A stretch of 64,000 nt of DNA from Streptomyces asoensis. Lineage in GTDB: Bacteria; Actinomycetota; Actinomycetes; Streptomycetales; Streptomycetaceae. The translations under genes were made by a program, and so were the position numbers. Numbering within the stretch: the stretch's first letter is position 1; each line of letters begins with the position of its first letter. The DNA lies in assembly GCF_016860545.1 (NCBI RefSeq), contig NZ_BNEB01000002.1, positions 372,001 through 436,000 on the forward strand, given 5' to 3'. Of the stretch, positions 8,832 to 17,505 are shown piece by piece. The notes beneath the pieces are model-generated. The model did no database searches. It was given only the letters and a program-made list of their open reading frames with translations, and was not told the DNA's origin.

Positions 8832-9293
8832 TCAGAGGTAGTAGCGGGACACCGACTCCGCCACGCACACGGGCTTGTCCCCGCCCTCGCGCTCCACGCT
8901 GAAGGCGACGGAGACCTGGACGCCGCCGGTGACGTCCTCGACGCCGGTGATCGTCGCGGTGGCGCGCAGCCGCGAGCCGACGGGCACCGGGGCGGGGAAA
9001 CGGACCTTGTTGGTGCCGTAGTTGACGCCCATCTTCACGTTCTCGACCTTGATCAGCTGCGGACCGAAGAGCGGCAGCAGGGAGAGGGTGAGGTAGCCGT
9101 GCGCGATGGTCGTGCCGAAGGGGCCGGCGGCGGCCTTCTCCGGGTCGACGTGGATCCACTGGTGGTCCCCGGTGGCCTCCGCGAAGAGGTCGATCCGCTT
9201 CTGGTCGACGTCCAGCCAGTCGGTGTACCCCAGCTGCTCGCCCACCGCCGCCTTCAGCTCGTCGGCGGACGTGAAGATCCTCGGCTCTGCCAT
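8832..9293 (-). CDS. MaoC-like (R)-specific enoyl-CoA hydratase
   Basis: The 153-aa single hot-dog-fold protein carries the hydratase-2 motif: the catalytic pair Asp43 and His48 in FAEATGDHQWIHVDP, then GPFGTTIAHGYLTLSLL. The family hydrates trans-2-enoyl-CoA to (R)-3-hydroxyacyl-CoA, or acts on related thioesters in lipid or branched-chain metabolism. Length and motif order fit the Rv0130/NodN-type group. The ATG at 9293 is the first in frame. The palindrome at 9344-9359 is 51-66 bp upstream and links it to the convergent TetR at 8182. Confidence 0.92.
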   Translation of the reverse strand: MAEPRIFTSADELKAAVGEQLGYTDWLDVDQKRIDLFAEATGDHQWIHVDPEKAAAGPFGTTIAHGYLTLSLLPLFGPQLIKVENVKMGVNYGTNKVRFPAPVPVGSRLRATATITGVEDVTGGVQVSVAFSVEREGGDKPVCVAESVSRYYL

Positions 9294-9343
9294 GTCTGCG
9301 GCCCTCTCGCGTCACTAGCTGCCCATGTCACCGTGCCATGAGT

Positions 9344-9359
9344 CTAAGCGACTGCTTAG
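9344..9359. promoter_or_regulatory. TetR-type operator, copy 2 (perfect palindrome)
   Basis: CTAAGCGACTGCTTAG has perfect 6-bp arms around a 4-bp centre. It lies upstream of the MaoC hydratase (minus strand) and 51 bp before the -10-like element of soxR (plus strand). The same class of site precedes the TetR at 8182. Confidence 0.8.
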
Positions 9360-9409
9360 CATGCTCGGCTGCGGGGCCGATGTCAACGGACTCCCGGCGT
9401 GGCGGTGGG

Positions 9410-9415
9410 TAGGCT
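9410..9415 (+). promoter_or_regulatory. Candidate -10 element of a leaderless soxR transcript
   Basis: TAGGCT fits the actinobacterial TANNNT -10 pattern and lies 7 bases before the GTG at 9423, so transcription could begin at the start codon itself. The soxR GTG has no properly spaced ribosome-binding site. Confidence 0.5.
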
Positions 9416-9422
9416 CCGAGGG

Positions 9423-9986
9423 GTGCCCCAGATTCCCGAGAAGATCCACGAGCTCACGGTCGGCCAGCTCGCCGCGCGCAGCGGTGCCGCCGTCTCCGCC
9501 CTGCACTTCTACGAGTCGAAGGGGCTGATCAGCAGTCGCCGGACGTCCGGCAACCAGCGCCGCTACCACCGGGACACACTGCGCCGCGTCGCCTTCGTGC
9601 GCGCGGCGCAACGCGTCGGCATCCCGCTGGCCACGATCCGCGAGGCCCTCGCCGAACTGCCCGAGGAACGCACCCCCACCCGGGAGGACTGGGCCCGGCT
9701 CTCGCACACGTGGCGCGCGGAACTCGACGAGCGCATCAAACAGCTGAACCGGCTCCGCGATCACCTCACCGACTGCATCGGCTGCGGCTGTCTGTCCCTC
9801 GCCACCTGCGTCCTGTCCAACCCCGACGACGCCTTCGGCGAACGCGGCTCCGGCTCGCGCCTGCTGGTGGAACGGGCCCCGCGCCGGGCCGTCCCGGCCG
9901 ACCGCCCCGCCGCGGCCCCGTCCCGCGCCGAGGAGGCCGGCCGGCCGGACCGGACCGCGCCGGCCCCGACCACCCCCTGCTGCTGA
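9423..9986 (+). CDS. soxR: Redox-sensitive transcriptional activator SoxR (MerR family)
   Basis: The 187-aa product has an N-terminal MerR helix-turn-helix ([22 protein letters not shown]), a dimerisation helix, and the [2Fe-2S] ligand motif [12 protein letters not shown], with Cys118, 121, 123 and 129. Streptomyces SoxR responds to redox-active metabolites such as actinorhodin-like pigments and switches on a small set of oxidoreductase and export genes. It has the long, low-complexity C-terminal tail of Streptomyces SoxR, here Pro/Arg/Ala-rich and ending in CC, which E. coli SoxR lacks. The start is GTG at 9423; a GTG eight codons upstream is possible but breaks the conserved [15 protein letters not shown] start. 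No SoxR box was found in the window. Confidence 0.95.
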   Translation: MPQIPEKIHELTVGQLAARSGAAVSALHFYESKGLISSRRTSGNQRRYHRDTLRRVAFVRAAQRVGIPLATIREALAELPEERTPTREDWARLSHTWRAELDERIKQLNRLRDHLTDCIGCGCLSLATCVLSNPDDAFGERGSGSRLLVERAPRRAVPADRPAAAPSRAEEAGRPDRTAPAPTTPCC

Positions 9987-10011
9987 CCCGTCCCCGCGCT
10001 CGCCCGGCGGG

Positions 10012-11079
10012 TCACTCGTACTCGGTGCCGCCCTTACGGGTCAGATAGGCGCCGCTGACCGCCTTGGCGATCGCCCGGCCCCCGGTGACCGGGCTGTGGC
10101 GTTCGACGGCCGGGCGGATCACCACACCCTCCCGCAGGTGCAGCCCGCGTCCGGACACCGTCTCCCGGCCGGTCGCGATCTCCAGCACCCGCTCGCTGTC
10201 GTACGGGCCCTCGAACAGGGTCGGTACGAGGGGCAGTTCACCGGTCAGCAGATCCGCCGCGGAAAGCCAGCGCACGGTGCCGTCGATCTCCGCGGACACG
10301 TCGAACACCGCGTAGCCCAGGGTGGCGCCCCGGCCGTCCGCGCCGTACGTCAGGTCCTGCACGCCAGCCCCGTACACCTCGCCGAAGACGCCGATCCGGC
10401 GCGCGCCCAGCCGCTCGGCCAGCCGGGCCGCCGCCTCGGGGACGCCGTGGCCGCGCACGGCCCGCCAGTACAGGTTCCTCGGATCCTCTTTCAGGGCGAG
10501 GGACTTGGCGCCGAACCCCTTCGAGGAGACGAACACCCGCCGCTCGTCCGCGACATAGGTCAGCAGGCAGGCCGAGCCGTGCAGTTTCTCGGTCAGGACC
10601 ACCGGTTCGCCGGGCTCGAACAGGCCGGGGTAGCGCTGGATGTTCTCGATGTCGACCCACGGCAGCAGATCCGGCGCGGCCTCGACGTCGCCGTTCATCG
10701 TCGGGGGGATCGGCGGCACCCACTTGACGATGCCCAGCCGCTCCGCGAAGTCGGTGCCCCGCGCCGCGGCGAGCGCCAGGTCGACGTCGGCCAGCGCCTT
10801 CGGACGGCACACGATCCCCTGGGAGAGCTCGCCGCGCAGCCGTACCGCCTTCACCCGGTCCGCCCCGCTGCCCGCCAGCCGCCCGGTCAGCCCGAGTTCC
10901 TCGATGAGTCCGGCGGGAAGCACCGACTGCTCGGGGATGTACACGGCCGTCTCACCGGTGCGGTACGCGCCCTTGGCGACGACGGCCCGGTAGAGGCCGA
11001 CCTGGGCCAGTTCGAGGGCGTCGGCGTCGGGGTGTTCGTGGACGGTCAGCACTTCGGCGGTGACGCGCAGCGTCGACAT
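10012..11079 (-). CDS. RNA ligase (ATP), DRB0094/DraRnl-like family
   Basis: The 355-aa product is a nucleotidyltransferase-superfamily RNA ligase. Motif I is TEKLHGS with the candidate adenylated Lys165; later motifs are GVFGEVYG (III), EGVVIRP (IV) and AIAKAVS (V). The N-terminal ~110 residues resemble an OB-fold module, the arrangement of Deinococcus DraRnl (Rnl5), which seals 3'-OH/5'-phosphate ends of nicked RNA in duplexes. AAGGAG lies 6 bp before the ATG at 11079. It is monocistronic, and no RtcB, kinase or tRNA target is nearby, so the substrate here is unknown. An unusual 31-bp-spaced direct repeat lies 117-168 bp upstream. Confidence 0.88.
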   Translation of the reverse strand: MSTLRVTAEVLTVHEHPDADALELAQVGLYRAVVAKGAYRTGETAVYIPEQSVLPAGLIEELGLTGRLAGSGADRVKAVRLRGELSQGIVCRPKALADVDLALAAARGTDFAERLGIVKWVPPIPPTMNGDVEAAPDLLPWVDIENIQRYPGLFEPGEPVVLTEKLHGSACLLTYVADERRVFVSSKGFGAKSLALKEDPRNLYWRAVRGHGVPEAAARLAERLGARRIGVFGEVYGAGVQDLTYGADGRGATLGYAVFDVSAEIDGTVRWLSAADLLTGELPLVPTLFEGPYDSERVLEIATGRETVSGRGLHLREGVVIRPAVERHSPVTGGRAIAKAVSGAYLTRKGGTEYE

Positions 11080-11595
11080 GCGGGGCTCCTTCAGGTCCAG
11101 CCACGGACGGCTCGGTCGGGATTCATCGCCCCAACTGTCGCCGCGCACAAACAGATGGAGCGACCCGATTAGCCCCTGCTACCGTCGACGACCCGCCCCA
11201 CGAAGCAACGCAGACGTGCCACCCCACCCCACGAAGCAACGCAGACGCGCCCCGCGCTACGCCCGACAGGTCGGCGCGCCAGGTGGCAAGTCGGGGCGGC
11301 GGGTCGGGGGCCGGAGTTCGGGCGTGTGCGGTCGCGGGTCGGGGGAGCGGTGGGTGTGGGCTGGTCGCCGTCCGGCCGGGGCGCGGCCGCGCGCCGAGGG
11401 ACGGCGCGCGGGCTGTTCGCCGTCCGGCGGGACCGCGGCCGCACGGTTCACGGGGGCCGCCGGGCGTACGGGCGCGGCACGGGGCCGGCCGTGGGCGCCC
11501 GGGCCGGCAGGACAGGGGGTGCGGCATCCCCGGCGCACCCCCGCCGGGCTCGCGAGTCGGTCACGGACCGGCCCCGGGCAGGGTTCAGGCCGGTG
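11080..11595. other. Intergenic region upstream of the RNA ligase
   Basis: This is a 516-bp gap without a supported gene. The first 170 bp next to the ligase hold its presumed promoter and the direct repeat described separately. The rest, about 11250-11595, is a very GC-rich stretch with only spurious open frames and no recognisable RNA or hairpin. Confidence 0.6.
11196..11247. repeat. Two-copy direct repeat, 31-bp period, upstream of RNA ligase
   Basis: CCCCACGAAGCAACGCAGAC (plus a shared G) occurs identically at 11196-11216 and 11227-11247, with a 31-bp start-to-start distance, about three helical turns. It lies on the upstream side of the RNA ligase start (11079). It could be a tandem protein-binding site; no partner regulator is adjacent. 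Confidence 0.75.
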
Positions 11596-12198
11596 TCAGG
11601 CCGACACCAGCAGCCGTCCGCCCCTGGCGTACGCCAGCGCCTCGGGCGTGAGTACGGGGCGCGGGACGAGGATTCCGCAGTCCGCGCAGACCGGGCCCGC
11701 CGACGGTTCGTGGTCCAGGTCGTACCTCCAGGGCAGCCTCTCACCGCCGCACACCGGGCACCCCGTGCCCGGATCGCGCTCCAGCGCGGCGATCAGCCTG
11801 CGCAGGACCTCGGCCAGCGGCTCACGGGGGTGCAGCCGCGGGTCGTCGCACCAGGCGACCCCGAACCCGCCCCAGGTCAGGCGGTGCCAGTCGTCCACGC
11901 TGCCGGGCCTGCGCAGCCCGTCGTGCTTCTCCTTCTTGCGGCGTTCGGCGAACTCGACCTCGTAGGCGAGCCACACCGCCCGAGCCTCCTCCAGCTCGTC
12001 CAACGCGGCCACGAGCCGCGCAGGATCGGGGGAGCGGTCCTCGGGACCGAACCCGGCCCGGGACGACAGGTGGTCCCAGGTCGCCCTGTGCCCGTAGGGA
12101 GCGAACCGCTCAAGGCACTTGCGCAGCGAATACCGCCGCAGCGCCAGATCGCAACGCGGGTCTCGCACCTGTCTCGCCAGACTCCGGAAACCGGCCAT
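11596..12198 (-). CDS. Hypothetical protein with zinc-ribbon-like Cys pairs
   Basis: The 200-aa protein is not recognised as a named family. Its C-terminal third has two CxxC pairs (CPVCGG and CADCG, about residues 147-175) separated by an aromatic and acidic spacer, the look of a zinc ribbon. The N-terminal part is basic and helical (SLARQVRDPRCDLALRRYSLRKC), and the middle is charged (AYEVEFAERRKKEK). GGAGGTG lies 6 bp before the ATG at 12198, so translation is well supported. It is divergent from the secreted acylase gene and adjacent to the RNA ligase, and no functional link is provable. Nucleic-acid binding is a guess. Confidence 0.7.
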   Translation of the reverse strand: MAGFRSLARQVRDPRCDLALRRYSLRKCLERFAPYGHRATWDHLSSRAGFGPEDRSPDPARLVAALDELEEARAVWLAYEVEFAERRKKEKHDGLRRPGSVDDWHRLTWGGFGVAWCDDPRLHPREPLAEVLRRLIAALERDPGTGCPVCGGERLPWRYDLDHEPSAGPVCADCGILVPRPVLTPEALAYARGGRLLVSA

Positions 12199-12406
12199 CG
12201 CCTTGCACCTCCGTCACATCTGTACCTGTACTTCGGTCACTTCGGCGTCGTCGTACGGACGTCGTCGAATAGACGTATCGACATGCGATTCGGCTCCATC
12301 CGATCTCCGATGACCTCCACCTGCCGAAAACTTGACGCATGTTCATCTTCAATCCCGGGGATACCGGCGGTAACCTTCCGGCCACCCCCGTCGCTAGGAG
12401 CAGCCG

Positions 12407-15193
12407 ATGCCTCGGCGAACCCCACGCAACTCTCTCGACAGACTGAGAACTCCCGGCAGATTCCCCGGGTTCCTGAAGACCGCTTCCGTATGCGCCCTGA
12501 TCGCCGGTCTTTTGTCCCCCATTACCCAAGTGGCGGCAGCCGCCGAGGTCACGGCCGCGAACGACTACTGCGGCGGCCAGTGCTCCGACATCCTCCCGCC
12601 GGGCGAGAACGGCAACGCCACCCTCGCGCAGATCCTCCTCAACCAGGCCTTCGGCACCCAGCCCGACCACGCCGAGGACCAGCTCGGGCCCTACGCCAAC
12701 CTGGCCAAGGGCTACCCCACGCTCACCAACGCCACCATCAACACCTTCTTCAACGACGCGTCGTTCGGTGTCGCCTCCGATCAAGTCGCCTCCACCTCGA
12801 ACCCCGCGGGGCGCAGCGACGTGACGATCGTCCGCGACAAGAAGACGGGCGTGCCGCACATCACCGGCACCACCCGGTACGGCACCGAGTTCGGCGCCGG
12901 GTACGCCGCGGCCCAGGACCGGCTGTGGCTCATGGACGTCTTCCGGCACGTCGGCCGCGGCCAGCTCACCGCCTTCGCGGGCGGCGCCCCCTCCAACCAG
13001 GGGCTGGAGCAGCAGTTCTGGCGCAACGCTCCGTACACCGAGGCAGACCTCCAGGCCCAGATCGACAACGCCGTCGCCGCCAACGGCACCCGCGGCCAGC
13101 AGGCGCTCGCCGACGCCAACGCCTACCTCGCCGGCATCAACGCCTACATCGACGCCTCCGACAGCGGCCGCTACTTCCCCGGTGAATACGTGCTGACGGG
13201 CCACAAGGACTCAGTCACCAACGCCGGCACCATCGACCACTTCAAGATCACCGACCTGGTCGCGCTGGCCTCGGTCATCGGCGCGCTCTTCGGCTCGGGC
13301 GGCGGCGGCGAGGTCAACAACGCGGTCTCGCTGCTCGCCGCCCAGGAGAAGTACGGCGTGCAGCAGGGCACCGAGGTCTGGGAGGCGTTCCGCGAACGCA
13401 ACGACCCGGAGGCCGTCCTCACCGTCCACAACGGCCAGAGCTTCCCTTACGCCACCAAGCCCGCGAGCCCGCAGGGCGCGGCGCTGCCCGACGCCGGCTC
13501 GGTCACGACGCAGCCGCTGGTCTACGACGCAACGGGCACCGGCGGCGACCAGAACGCCTCCGCCGCCTCCGCCACGGCGACCGCCGCCGCCCTCGGTTCG
13601 GCGCGGCGCGGCATGTCCAACGCCCTGGTCGTCAGCGGCCAGGCCACCGCGAGCGGCCACCCGATCGCCGTGTTCGGCCCGCAGACCGGCTACTTCGCCC
13701 CGCAACTGCTCATGCTCCAGGAGATCCAGGGCCCGGGCATCAGCGCCCGCGGCGCCTCCTTCGCGGGCCTGAGCATGTACGTCGAACTCGGCCGCGGCCA
13801 GGACTACGCGTGGAGCGCCACGACCTCCGGCCAGGACATCATCGACAGCTACGCCGTCGAACTGTGCCAGGACGACTACCACTACCTGTTCCACGGCACC
13901 TGCACGGCCATGGACGTGGTGGAGCAGAAGAACGCCTGGAAGCCCACCACCGCCGACGGCACGGCGGCCGGCTCGTACACCATGCGCGTGTACCGGACCA
14001 AGTACGGTCCGGTGGAGTACCGGGCGACCGTGGGCGGCAAGAAGGTCGCCTACACGACGCTGCGCTCGTCCTTCATGCACGAGGCCGACTCCATCATCGG
14101 CTTCCAGATGCTGAACGACCCGGACTACGTCAAGAGTCCGCAGACCTTCCAGAGCGCCGTGCAGCACATCAACTACACCTTCAACTGGTTCTACGCCGAC
14201 TCCACGCACACCGCGTACTACAACAGCGGCGACAACCCGGTGCGGGCGAGCGGTGTCGACGCAGAGTTCCCGGTGTGGGCGCAGGCGGCGTACGAGTGGA
14301 AGAACTGGGTGCCGGCCACCAACACGGCCGAGTACACCCCGGCCTCGGCGCACCCCAACTCCATCGACCAGGACTACTACATCTCCTGGAACAACAAGCA
14401 GGCCCTGAACTACTCGACGGCCTCGTGGGGCGACGGGTCCGTGCACCGCGGCAACCTGCTCGAGGACCGGGTGAAGAAACTCGTCGCGGCAGGCGGCGTC
14501 ACGCGCGCGTCCCTGACCAAGGCGATGGCGGACGCGGCGCTCGCGGACCTGCGGGCCGAGGACGTCCTGCCCGACCTGCTGAAGGTGGTCAACAGCTCCA
14601 CGGTCACCGACTCCACGGCCGCGGCCGCGGTGACCAAGCTCCAGGCCTGGCTGACGGCGGGCGGCAAGCGGACGGAGACGACGGCCGGTTCGAAGACGTA
14701 CGCCAACGCCGACGCGGTCCGCATCCTCGACGCGTGGTGGCCGCTGCTGGTGAAGGCCGAGTTCGAGCCGGGCCTCGGCACCGGCCTGTACACGGCGTTC
14801 ACCGCGAACCTGCCCATCGACGAGACCCCGTCGGCCGCGCACGGCCCGACCGGTGCGCACGCCGGCAGCTCCTTCCAGTACGGCTGGTGGAGCTATGTCG
14901 ACAAGGACATCCGGGCCGTGCTGGGCGAGACGGTCCAGGGCGGGCTGACGCAGAAGTACTGCGGCGGCGGCACCCTCACCGGCTGCCGGGACGTCCTCAT
15001 CAGCACCCTCAAGGAAGCCGCGGGCAAGACGGCCGCCCAGGTCTACCCGGGCGACACCCTGTGCGCGGCGGGCAACCAGTGGTGCGCCGACTCGATCGTC
15101 CAGCGCACCCTGGGCGGCATCAAGCACGGCAACATCAGCTGGCAGAACCGGCCCACCTTCCAGCAGGTGGTGGAGTTCACCTCGCACCGCTAG
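12407..15193 (+). CDS. Secreted penicillin-acylase-family (Ntn-hydrolase) protein
   Basis: The 928-aa precursor has a cationic N-terminus and a hydrophobic signal (SVCALIAGLLSPITQVAAAAE), cut probably after AAA at about residue 46. The body is a penicillin amidase (S45) precursor: an alpha-chain with the TRYGTEFGAGYAAAQDRLW motif, a linker rich in Ala/Ser/Thr, then a beta-chain expected to begin at Ser404 in GMSNALVVSG, the N-terminal nucleophile after self-cleavage. Met, rather than the usual Gly, precedes Ser404. The family hydrolyses amide bonds of acyl-homoserine lactones, cyclic lipopeptides or beta-lactams, so lipopeptide or quorum-signal deacylation is plausible. AGGAG lies 6 bp before the ATG. 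Its 3' end is 22 bp from a convergent hydrolase gene. Confidence 0.9.
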   Translation: MPRRTPRNSLDRLRTPGRFPGFLKTASVCALIAGLLSPITQVAAAAEVTAANDYCGGQCSDILPPGENGNATLAQILLNQAFGTQPDHAEDQLGPYANLAKGYPTLTNATINTFFNDASFGVASDQVASTSNPAGRSDVTIVRDKKTGVPHITGTTRYGTEFGAGYAAAQDRLWLMDVFRHVGRGQLTAFAGGAPSNQGLEQQFWRNAPYTEADLQAQIDNAVAANGTRGQQALADANAYLAGINAYIDASDSGRYFPGEYVLTGHKDSVTNAGTIDHFKITDLVALASVIGALFGSGGGGEVNNAVSLLAAQEKYGVQQGTEVWEAFRERNDPEAVLTVHNGQSFPYATKPASPQGAALPDAGSVTTQPLVYDATGTGGDQNASAASATATAAALGSARRGMSNALVVSGQATASGHPIAVFGPQTGYFAPQLLMLQEIQGPGISARGASFAGLSMYVELGRGQDYAWSATTSGQDIIDSYAVELCQDDYHYLFHGTCTAMDVVEQKNAWKPTTADGTAAGSYTMRVYRTKYGPVEYRATVGGKKVAYTTLRSSFMHEADSIIGFQMLNDPDYVKSPQTFQSAVQHINYTFNWFYADSTHTAYYNSGDNPVRASGVDAEFPVWAQAAYEWKNWVPATNTAEYTPASAHPNSIDQDYYISWNNKQALNYSTASWGDGSVHRGNLLEDRVKKLVAAGGVTRASLTKAMADAALADLRAEDVLPDLLKVVNSSTVTDSTAAAAVTKLQAWLTAGGKRTETTAGSKTYANADAVRILDAWWPLLVKAEFEPGLGTGLYTAFTANLPIDETPSAAHGPTGAHAGSSFQYGWWSYVDKDIRAVLGETVQGGLTQKYCGGGTLTGCRDVLISTLKEAAGKTAAQVYPGDTLCAAGNQWCADSIVQRTLGGIKHGNISWQNRPTFQQVVEFTSHR

Positions 15194-15215
15194 CACACGC
15201 GGCGGCGGGGCGGTC

Positions 15216-16520
15216 CTAGCCGATCCGGCCCGCCGCCAGCACCAGCCGCGCCAGCTCGGGGTGCACGATGTCACTGTGCGCCCCGGCCGGCGCCCCGCCG
15301 CGCCGGACCACCGCCGCCGCGTCGACGTTCACGCATCCCGACCGCGGCAGCGGCCCGGACAGCGCGTCGGCCAGCACGCACGCGTGCGTCCCGGGCACGG
15401 CCTGCGCGCCGTCGTGTCCCAGAGCGCCCCACCTGGCGCCCAGCATCTCCCCGACGAGCCCCCGGGCGTCCCCCGCCATCCGCGAGGCCAGCGGATACAT
15501 GGTGCCCAGCGCCTGGTCGAACCGCGAGTAGCAGCAGACCAGGGGGCCGTCGATACGGTTCTGCTGCCCCTGGAGCACACCGCCCGCCCGCGCGTCGTGC
15601 GGCAGCCGTTCGGCGAACGCGTAGTGCGAGAAGGCCCCCTGGAGCAGCGTCACCGACTTCACCGTGCGCACCCCCTGCGGCAGCCCCCGCAGCGCGAACG
15701 ACACCAGCCGTCCGCCGAAGCTGTGCCCCACCAGGTGCACCCGCACGCCCGGCGCCCGCGCCGCCAGCCGTCCCACGAAGGGGCCCAGTCCCCGCTCGCC
15801 GACCGTCCCGGCCCGCCGTTTCATCGCGTAGTACGTCGCCTGCCGCAGCAGCTCGTGCGCCCCGTCCCACGGGTTCGGCAGCGCGAACTCCTCACGGGCA
15901 GGGCCGGATCCGAGGTCCGCCAGGGCCCCCGCGAACGCCTCGCACGCCACCGCCGCCGGGCAGGAGAACATCCCGGGGCCGTCCGGTGCGACCCCGTCCA
16001 CCAGGGTGTCCGCGCCGAACAGCGCCTGCGGTCCCGTCGGAGCCACCTCCACCAGCAGCCGCACCAGCCGCCCGAACTCCTCGATCCCGGCGTCCCCGGA
16101 GGGCTGCTCCTCCAGCAGCCGCGCGAGGCCTTCGACCACGGCGGCCCGGCCCGGGAACGTCCCGAGCAGCGCGTGACGGGTGTCCGTGTCCAGGGCCGGG
16201 CGCCGGCCGGCGGCGGCCGCCGCGGAGTGCGGGAAGTCGGGGATCGGCTCGTCGCAGAACCGCATCGACGGCCACACCACGCCCACGTAACCGATCCGCG
16301 CCGCCGGGGCGAGCGCCGGGACGGGTGCGAAGAAGCGGCTGTAGAGCCGGGTGGCGCCGGAGCGGTCGCTGTTCCAGCCGTGCGAAAAGAGGATCAGGTC
16401 GCGCACGCCCTGCCGCGCCACCCCGGTCAGCAGCCGGTCCCGCCCCGGTACGTCGACGTCCCCGTCGGCGTCGAAGGTCAGCTCCCAGTAGGGCGTCACG
16501 CTCATCGCCGGATCCGCCAT
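15216..16520 (-). CDS. Alpha/beta-hydrolase fold protein (serine esterase/lipase-like)
   Basis: The 434-aa cytoplasmic-looking protein has the nucleophile elbow GHSFGG in the middle of the chain and an N-terminal oxyanion strand LILFSHGWNSD. This is typical of an uncharacterised Streptomyces hydrolase group. A late His (GAHSDIVHPEL) could complete the triad. It has no signal peptide. The ATG at 16520 is preceded by GAGGGGG at suitable distance; an upstream ATG lacks support, and a downstream one (16505) is possible. The gene is convergent with the penicillin-acylase-like gene. The substrate is unknown. Confidence 0.8.
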   Translation of the reverse strand: MADPAMSVTPYWELTFDADGDVDVPGRDRLLTGVARQGVRDLILFSHGWNSDRSGATRLYSRFFAPVPALAPAARIGYVGVVWPSMRFCDEPIPDFPHSAAAAAGRRPALDTDTRHALLGTFPGRAAVVEGLARLLEEQPSGDAGIEEFGRLVRLLVEVAPTGPQALFGADTLVDGVAPDGPGMFSCPAAVACEAFAGALADLGSGPAREEFALPNPWDGAHELLRQATYYAMKRRAGTVGERGLGPFVGRLAARAPGVRVHLVGHSFGGRLVSFALRGLPQGVRTVKSVTLLQGAFSHYAFAERLPHDARAGGVLQGQQNRIDGPLVCCYSRFDQALGTMYPLASRMAGDARGLVGEMLGARWGALGHDGAQAVPGTHACVLADALSGPLPRSGCVNVDAAAVVRRGGAPAGAHSDIVHPELARLVLAAGRIG

Positions 16521-16678
16521 CACAGGCCCCCTCGTCCCCGCAGGGATGCGCCGAGTACGGGCATCGTCCTGCGAACGCGGGCATGTGGCCATACGTCACG
16601 GCTCATCCGTACAAGACGTCGTCCCGGAGGTGCCCGGGGAGCCGGACGCGATCCCGGGGTAACCCCTTCCGCCGCTAC

Positions 16679-16696
16679 ATACCGACTGGTTAGTCT
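16679..16696. promoter_or_regulatory. TetR-type operator, copy 1 (CCGAC-N2-GTCGG class)
   Basis: ATACCGACTGGTTAGTCT lies 45-62 bp before the SDR start. It shares AT-x-CCGAC-x-GGT-xx-GT-x-T with the near-perfect palindrome at 22264-22281, which precedes the APH/acyl-CoA dehydrogenase operon at the same distance. It is a probable site for the TetR at 19289-19891. Confidence 0.65.
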
Positions 16697-16740
16697 GACG
16701 GGAGAGCCGATTCGAACCGCAGTCGCGTCGAAGGAGACCG

Positions 16741-17505
16741 ATGGTGGAAGCCGTGCAGGATGCCGCAGTGGTCGTGACCGGAGCGGGGGGCGGTATCGGG
16801 GCCGCCCTGGCCCGCCGCTTCGCCGCCGAGGGAGCCCGGGTCGTCGTCAACGACCTGGACGCCGACCGGGCGCGCGCCGTCGCCGAGGAGATCGGCGGGA
16901 TCGCGGTCCCCGGCGACGCCTCCACGATCGTCGAGGACGCCCGCGAGGCGCTCGGCGGCAGCGTCGACGTGTACTGCGCCAACGCCGGCGTCGCCTCGGG
17001 CGGCTCGGAGTCGGCCGAGGAGTCCGTCTGGGCCCTCGCCTGGGACGTCAACGTCATGGCGCACGTCCGCGCGGCCCACGCGCTGCTCCCGCACTGGCTG
17101 GAGCGCGGACAGGGCCGGTTCGTCTCCACGGTCTCCGCCGCCGGGCTGCTCACGATGATCGGAGCCGCGCCCTACAGCGTCACCAAGCACGGCGCGTACG
17201 CCTTCGCGGAATGGCTGTCGCTGACCTACCGCCACCGGGGCGTCAAGGTGCACGCCATCTGCCCCCAGGGCGTGCGCACCGACATGCTGGACGCCACCGG
17301 CAGCGCGGGCGACCTGGTGCTCAAGCCGACCGCGATCGAGCCGCAGGACGTGGCGGACGCCCTGTTCAAAGGCATCGCGGAGGACCGCTTCCTGATCCTG
17401 CCGCACCCCGAGGTCGCCGACTACTACCGGCTGCGGGCCGGTGACCCCGACCGCTGGCTGTCGAACATGAACCACCTCCAGCGCAAGTGGGAGGCCGCCG
17501 GATGA
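16741..17505 (+). CDS. Short-chain dehydrogenase/reductase (3-hydroxyacyl/alcohol type)
   Basis: The 254-aa classical SDR has TGAGGGIG as the nucleotide-binding motif, CANAG in the NNAG position, and the catalytic pair in YSVTK with an upstream Ser (STVSAAG). NDLD after the second strand suggests NAD(H) preference. GAAGGAG lies 5 bp before the ATG. It overlaps the acyl-CoA ligase by 4 nt (ATGA), so the genes are translationally coupled, and a fatty-acid or aromatic-acid degradation role is likely. It is preceded by a putative TetR operator at 16679-16696. Confidence 0.92.
   Translation: MVEAVQDAAVVVTGAGGGIGAALARRFAAEGARVVVNDLDADRARAVAEEIGGIAVPGDASTIVEDAREALGGSVDVYCANAGVASGGSESAEESVWALAWDVNVMAHVRAAHALLPHWLERGQGRFVSTVSAAGLLTMIGAAPYSVTKHGAYAFAEWLSLTYRHRGVKVHAICPQGVRTDMLDATGSAGDLVLKPTAIEPQDVADALFKGIAEDRFLILPHPEVADYYRLRAGDPDRWLSNMNHLQRKWEAAG

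Noticed and set aside
13211..15274. 687-codon minus-strand frame opposite the acylase gene
   Set aside because: Arg/Val/Gly-rich shadow frame with no ribosome-binding site, and the sense-strand acylase has conserved Ntn motifs.
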